This document shows positions 54,925 to 58,270 of a stretch of 58,270 nt of DNA, piece by piece; positions within the stretch are counted from its first letter, which is position 1, and every line of letters begins with the position of its first letter. The stretch is from Spirochaetes bacterium GWE1_32_154 (GTDB lineage: Bacteria; Spirochaetota; GWE2-31-10): assembly GCA_001829315.1 (NCBI GenBank), contig MIAY01000009.1, forward strand, positions 1 through 58,270, read 5' to 3'. The notes under the pieces are model-generated. The model did no database searches and was not told the origin of the DNA. It worked only from the letters and a program-made list of their open reading frames with translations. Both the position numbers and the translations under genes were made by a program.

Positions 54925-56397
54925 ATGAGTACTGATCCAACTATTGATTTACAAAAGCAAATAACTCTTCTTGAAAGTGAAATCACCAGTCTGAAAAATC
55001 AGAATACAGAGCTTGCATCCAAATTATTAATGACAAAAGAAACGCTTGAAATATATAAACAGCGATTATTCGGAGCAAAAACAGAGCGTTTTACTGAAGA
55101 CACTCCGTCACTATTCAATGAAGCAGAACTTGAGGTAGAAACTCCTGAGGAGAATGAGCCGCCTGAAACGACAACAGTCACCTATGAACGTGACAAAAAA
55201 CCAGGCAGAAAACCTCTACCTTCCGATCTTCCCCGGATTGATAAAGTGATAGATTTGACACCTGAACAAAAGGCAGATCTTGAAGTATCAGGCACACTTA
55301 TCAAAATCGGTGAGGAAATCAGTGAGAAACTCGAAATTATCCCCCAACAGATACATGTCCTGAAAATCATACGATATAAATATGCATTAAAATCAGCAGA
55401 CGGTTTTTCAACGGTAATTACCGCAAACGATAGCACACCTCATATTATTCCTCATGGTATTGCCACTGCTTCCAGTCTAGCGTATGTTTTAAGCAGTAAA
55501 TTTGTGGATGGATTACCATATTACCGGCAGGAAACGATTTTTGAACGGCTTGGTATTGAACTTTCACGGCAAACAATGAGCAATTGGCAGATATATCTGT
55601 ACAATAATTATCTTGTTCGTCTCATAGATCTTATGAAAGCTGATCTCACTAACAGCTATTGTATCGGTGCGGATGAAACGTCACTTACTGTAATCCAAAA
55701 GGATGGTCAAATACTTGACGGCAAAGGATATATGTGGGTATACCGCGGTTATCAGGATAATCGGACAATTCAGCTGTTTGACTATCAGGCAAACAGGCGG
55801 GGTGAAAATCCGGATAATTATCTTGAAGGGTATTCCGGGTATCTGCAGACGGACGGGTACGCGGGGTACAATGCGGTAGTGGATTCGGGAGGCTTAACCC
55901 ATATGGCTTGCTGGGCACATGTCCGGCGTAAGTTTATGGATGTGAATAAGGACAAATACAATGCATCTGACGCTTCTCGAAAAATAGTCAGGCTTATCGG
56001 TAAGCTCTACGATGTGGAGAGGGTGATACGTGAAAAGAAACTTCATCCGGGTGCTGCATATGCATTACGACTGAAGGACTCTGAACCTGTACTCAATGAA
56101 ATACATGAGTGGCTTATTGCAAATCAGGCTAAATATCCGCCTTCTCTTAATATGGGTAAAGCTATCAATTACGCATTGAACCAGTGGTCGGGACTGACGG
56201 TGTATCTGCAGGACGCGAGACTTCACATTGATAACAATCTCGTCGAAGGTGCAATTCGTCCGTTTGTGATTGGTAGAAAGAACTGGCTGTTTGCGTATTC
56301 ACCTAAAGGTGCAACATCAAGTGCTGCATTGTATAGTCTTGTTGAAACAGCGAAATGTAACGGTCGTGAACCGTATGCGTATCTCAGAGAGTTGTAG
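54925..56397 (+). CDS. tnpC: IS66 TnpC transposase
   Basis: The 490-residue DDE transposase begins with a leucine-zipper-like coiled coil and a zinc-finger-less linker. The catalytic core has IGADETSL, LQTDGYAGYN and IDNNLVEGAIRP, which give the D, D and E. The ending EPYAYLREL is typical. No frameshift is visible, so the element may be active. It lies 55 nt after tnpB. Confidence 0.95.
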   Translation: MSTDPTIDLQKQITLLESEITSLKNQNTELASKLLMTKETLEIYKQRLFGAKTERFTEDTPSLFNEAELEVETPEENEPPETTTVTYERDKKPGRKPLPSDLPRIDKVIDLTPEQKADLEVSGTLIKIGEEISEKLEIIPQQIHVLKIIRYKYALKSADGFSTVITANDSTPHIIPHGIATASSLAYVLSSKFVDGLPYYRQETIFERLGIELSRQTMSNWQIYLYNNYLVRLIDLMKADLTNSYCIGADETSLTVIQKDGQILDGKGYMWVYRGYQDNRTIQLFDYQANRRGENPDNYLEGYSGYLQTDGYAGYNAVVDSGGLTHMACWAHVRRKFMDVNKDKYNASDASRKIVRLIGKLYDVERVIREKKLHPGAAYALRLKDSEPVLNEIHEWLIANQAKYPPSLNMGKAINYALNQWSGLTVYLQDARLHIDNNLVEGAIRPFVIGRKNWLFAYSPKGATSSAALYSLVETAKCNGREPYAYLREL

Positions 56398-56439
56398 TGC
56401 AATAAATCATGTATTGATTTTGTTAGTGTTTGTGATATA

Positions 56440-56519
56440 GTGTCCATGAGAGTAGCTCCTTTATGATTTTTTTGTTTTTTGTCGAATAAATATTATCATA
56501 ATTGACTACTCTCAGACAC
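56440..56519 (-). other. Long imperfect hairpin at the right flank of IS66, with an orphan start codon
   Basis: GTGTC-CA-TGAGAGTAG (56440-56455) pairs with CTACTCTCA-GACAC (56506-56519). Inside it TTATGAT (56461) pairs with ATCATAA (56495). On the minus strand an ATG at 56447 follows AAAGGAG and lies in the stem. Its frame gives MDTISQTLTKSIHDLLH and then runs into DNA antisense to tnpC. This could be the start of an interrupted gene or a terminator region after the gene ending at 56550. Confidence 0.5.
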
Positions 56520-56549
56520 AATTATTTATACACTACCTATTTTTATTAA

Positions 56550-58270
56550 CTATTGTGGATACGCAATGTACCGTGCTAAAGCAATACTTCCATTACTGTC
56601 TCCGCCAAGTACAATTTTACCGTCAGGCTGGATTAGCATACTACTGCAATAGTCATTTCCAATCCCAAGATCTGTAGAAATAATGGCATCAGCTTGAAGT
56701 ATACCATTGCTTGTATATCTTGCTATAGCAAACTCAGCATATGACCCCTGTGATGTGGTATTAAAACTATATCCGCCAACAACAATATTACTATTACTGT
56801 CAACTTCTACAGCATAAGCTCTATTTGTTTCAACACTAATATCTGTAATAGTAATACCGTTAGTTCCAAAACTTGTATCTAAAGAACCATCATTATTATA
56901 ACGTAATAAAGTAAAATCTTCATTTGTATTTGTGCTGATTCCTGCAACAAGGATTTTAGTATTTGAAAGAATTTCAATACTTTTTGCGTAGCTTCCACCG
57001 GATCCAACAGAGGTTGTAACCTTGCCATTTGTTCCAAAATTTGTATCTATAGTTCCATTAGATCCATATCTTGCTAAAAAGATATTACTATTACTGGTAC
57101 CTATAACCACAATTTTCCCATCAGTTTGTATTGCAACTTTGGATGCCTGGCCATAATCTCCGACTATTTTTCCATCAGTTCCAAAACTTGTGTCTATAGT
57201 TCCATTTGAGTTATACCTTGATAATGCGATACGCTTTTTTGATAATACTTCAGCAAAACCAACAGCTATAATTTTGCCGTCTGTTTGAATAGCAACATCC
57301 TCTATTCCATCTCGATCAGTTCCAAAAGAAGTGATGGCAAAACCATCTGTACCAAAATTAGTGTCTAAAGATCCATTTGTATTGTATCTTGCTATAACAA
57401 AATTTTCATCACCATTACCTGGATGAAGATCCACAATACCTCCAGCTATAATTTTACCATCTGACTGTATAGAGATTGCTTTTATTTTTTCACTAGTATA
57501 CCCGCCAATATCGGTACTTACTCCTCCATCTGTACCAAAAGTTGTATCAATAACTCCATTTACATCAAATCTTGCTATTGCAAAATTACCATTGTTATAA
57601 ATTGCATACCCTGCAATAAGAATCTTTCCATCAGATTGTATTTCTATGTCATTGGAATAGCAGCTTGAATTGATAACATTTGTAGTGGCTATACCATTTT
57701 TTCCAAATGAGAAATCAAGCGGTCCAATGCTGCTCCATTTTGCATAAAGAGTGTGGTCAGAGTAAGTATAACATATTGTATCAGATGTTATCTTAGTTCC
57801 TGCTCCAGCGGCATCGGTCCACCATCCCGCAAATGAATAACCATTTTTTGTTGGAATAGGTAGAGTTCCGTAAGTTGATGTAAAAGTCACAATTTTAGAA
57901 GACGTAGATGAGTTGCCTCCTTGAGAATTGAATGACACAGTATATTGATTAGGACTCCAACTTGCATATAGGTAATGGTCCGAAGATGTACTCATGATTG
58001 TTGATGAGTCAACATGTATACCTGTACCTTGGTAACCTGTCCACCATCCAGTAAAAGTATAACCAATACGACTTGTTGTAGGTAAAGAACCATAAGATGA
58101 ATCAAATGCTATTATTTTAGATGATGGAGTGGGCGTAGATCCCCCACTAGCAGAAAAAGAAACAGTATATTGCTCTGCACTCCACTTTGCATAAAGAGTT
58201 ACATTTTTAGATCCCATTGTATAACTAGCTTGATTTGTATATTCAACATTTCCCGTTGGAGTAGTTGACC
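56550..58270 (-). CDS. Surface protein: InlB-type repeats plus delta-60 repeats (cut by window edge)
   Basis: The frame is open to the right edge, so the N-terminus lies outside the window. The ATG at 58217 is internal to a repeat. The visible 573 residues start with two full InlB B-repeats (Listeria-Bacteroides repeats) and part of a third, each ending in a KW or SW phrase such as TLYAKWS and containing GYTFTGWW. About seven delta-60 beta-propeller-type repeats follow, with the pattern FAIARFDVNGVIDTTFGTDG and IQSDGKIL. Such combinations occur in large secreted or surface proteins. No anchor is visible. Confidence 0.85.
   Translation of the reverse strand, partial: STTPTGNVEYTNQASYTMGSKNVTLYAKWSAEQYTVSFSASGGSTPTPSSKIIAFDSSYGSLPTTSRIGYTFTGWWTGYQGTGIHVDSSTIMSTSSDHYLYASWSPNQYTVSFNSQGGNSSTSSKIVTFTSTYGTLPIPTKNGYSFAGWWTDAAGAGTKITSDTICYTYSDHTLYAKWSSIGPLDFSFGKNGIATTNVINSSCYSNDIEIQSDGKILIAGYAIYNNGNFAIARFDVNGVIDTTFGTDGGVSTDIGGYTSEKIKAISIQSDGKIIAGGIVDLHPGNGDENFVIARYNTNGSLDTNFGTDGFAITSFGTDRDGIEDVAIQTDGKIIAVGFAEVLSKKRIALSRYNSNGTIDTSFGTDGKIVGDYGQASKVAIQTDGKIVVIGTSNSNIFLARYGSNGTIDTNFGTNGKVTTSVGSGGSYAKSIEILSNTKILVAGISTNTNEDFTLLRYNNDGSLDTSFGTNGITITDISVETNRAYAVEVDSNSNIVVGGYSFNTTSQGSYAEFAIARYTSNGILQADAIISTDLGIGNDYCSSMLIQPDGKIVLGGDSNGSIALARYIAYPQ

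Larger units (their letters stand above)
54144..56445 (+). mobile_element. IS66-family insertion sequence
   Basis: Three intact genes in the usual order (tnpA, tnpB, tnpC) identify an IS66 element that is visibly richer in GC than its surroundings. The left end may begin at GTATCCGTC (54144). An ACTAACA-containing segment at 54155-54190 matches the complement of 56406-56439 imperfectly, so these are the likely terminal repeats. Exact ends and the expected 8-bp target duplication could not be fixed. The segment 54037-54143 before it holds nothing recognisable. Confidence 0.8.

Noticed and set aside
56223-56447. Minus-strand frame of 74 codons as a full gene
   Set aside because: After the first 17 codons it is antisense to tnpC. 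Only the start region may be meaningful.

Overview
The window is strongly AT-rich chromosomal DNA from a bacterium with an outer membrane, most likely a spirochaete. The clues are a 1024-residue protein with an acidic N-terminus, one membrane anchor and TPRs that resembles the periplasmic flagellar collar protein FlcA, many lipoproteins with relaxed lipoboxes, a CheW-like protein, and a high density of TPR and c-di-GMP genes. No rRNA, tRNA or CRISPR array was recognised. Species cannot be fixed from the sequence alone.

Layout. Positions 1-3565 hold two Rpn-type PD-(D/E)XK nuclease copies, the first cut by the window edge. They flank an AraC regulator and a membrane 4Fe-4S protein. Positions 3612-17148 form a seven-gene minus-strand run with gaps of only 9-22 nt: an HATPase-HDOD protein, a PAS-GGDEF diguanylate cyclase, an exported protein that may be a beta-barrel, two giant lipoproteins built from FN3-like repeats plus Kelch repeats, a membrane HD-GYP protein and a FlhG/MinD-like protein with a degenerate P-loop. 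A PAS-LuxR regulator gene (17271-18335) lies just upstream, and a perfect 16-bp dyad sits between it and the run. I read this as a c-di-GMP-linked surface-protein operon.

Positions 18494-22843 carry a class A penicillin-binding protein, a lipoprotein and a membrane GAF protein. They end at a shared terminator facing the FlcA-like gene. Positions 26151-43708 are mostly small transcription units, many of them convergent pairs whose stop codons overlap. They include a 5-formyl-THF cyclo-ligase, CheW, a photoactive-yellow-protein-like PAS protein coupled to a histidine kinase, FdhD, a phosphodiesterase, PHP and amidohydrolase enzymes, a 7TM diguanylate cyclase, DUF445, a PtsN-like protein, type I pullulanase and a ferredoxin-nitroreductase.

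Positions 43966-53359 are a six-gene overlapping operon: mcsA, an mcsB-like gene that seems to have lost its kinase motifs, clpC, a TPR protein, a lipoprotein and a protein with two cyclic-nucleotide-binding domains. Downstream are a frameshifted VapBC-like remnant, an apparently intact IS66 element, a long hairpin at its right flank, and an InlB-repeat/delta-60 surface protein that runs off the right edge.

The strongest candidates for something new are the PYP-like PAS plus kinase pair (28433-29855), the c-di-GMP/Kelch lipoprotein operon with its upstream dyad (3612-17255), and the apparently non-catalytic McsB in a clpC operon (44498-45487). A three-copy palindromic repeat family (2260, 35777, 43883) is also present.
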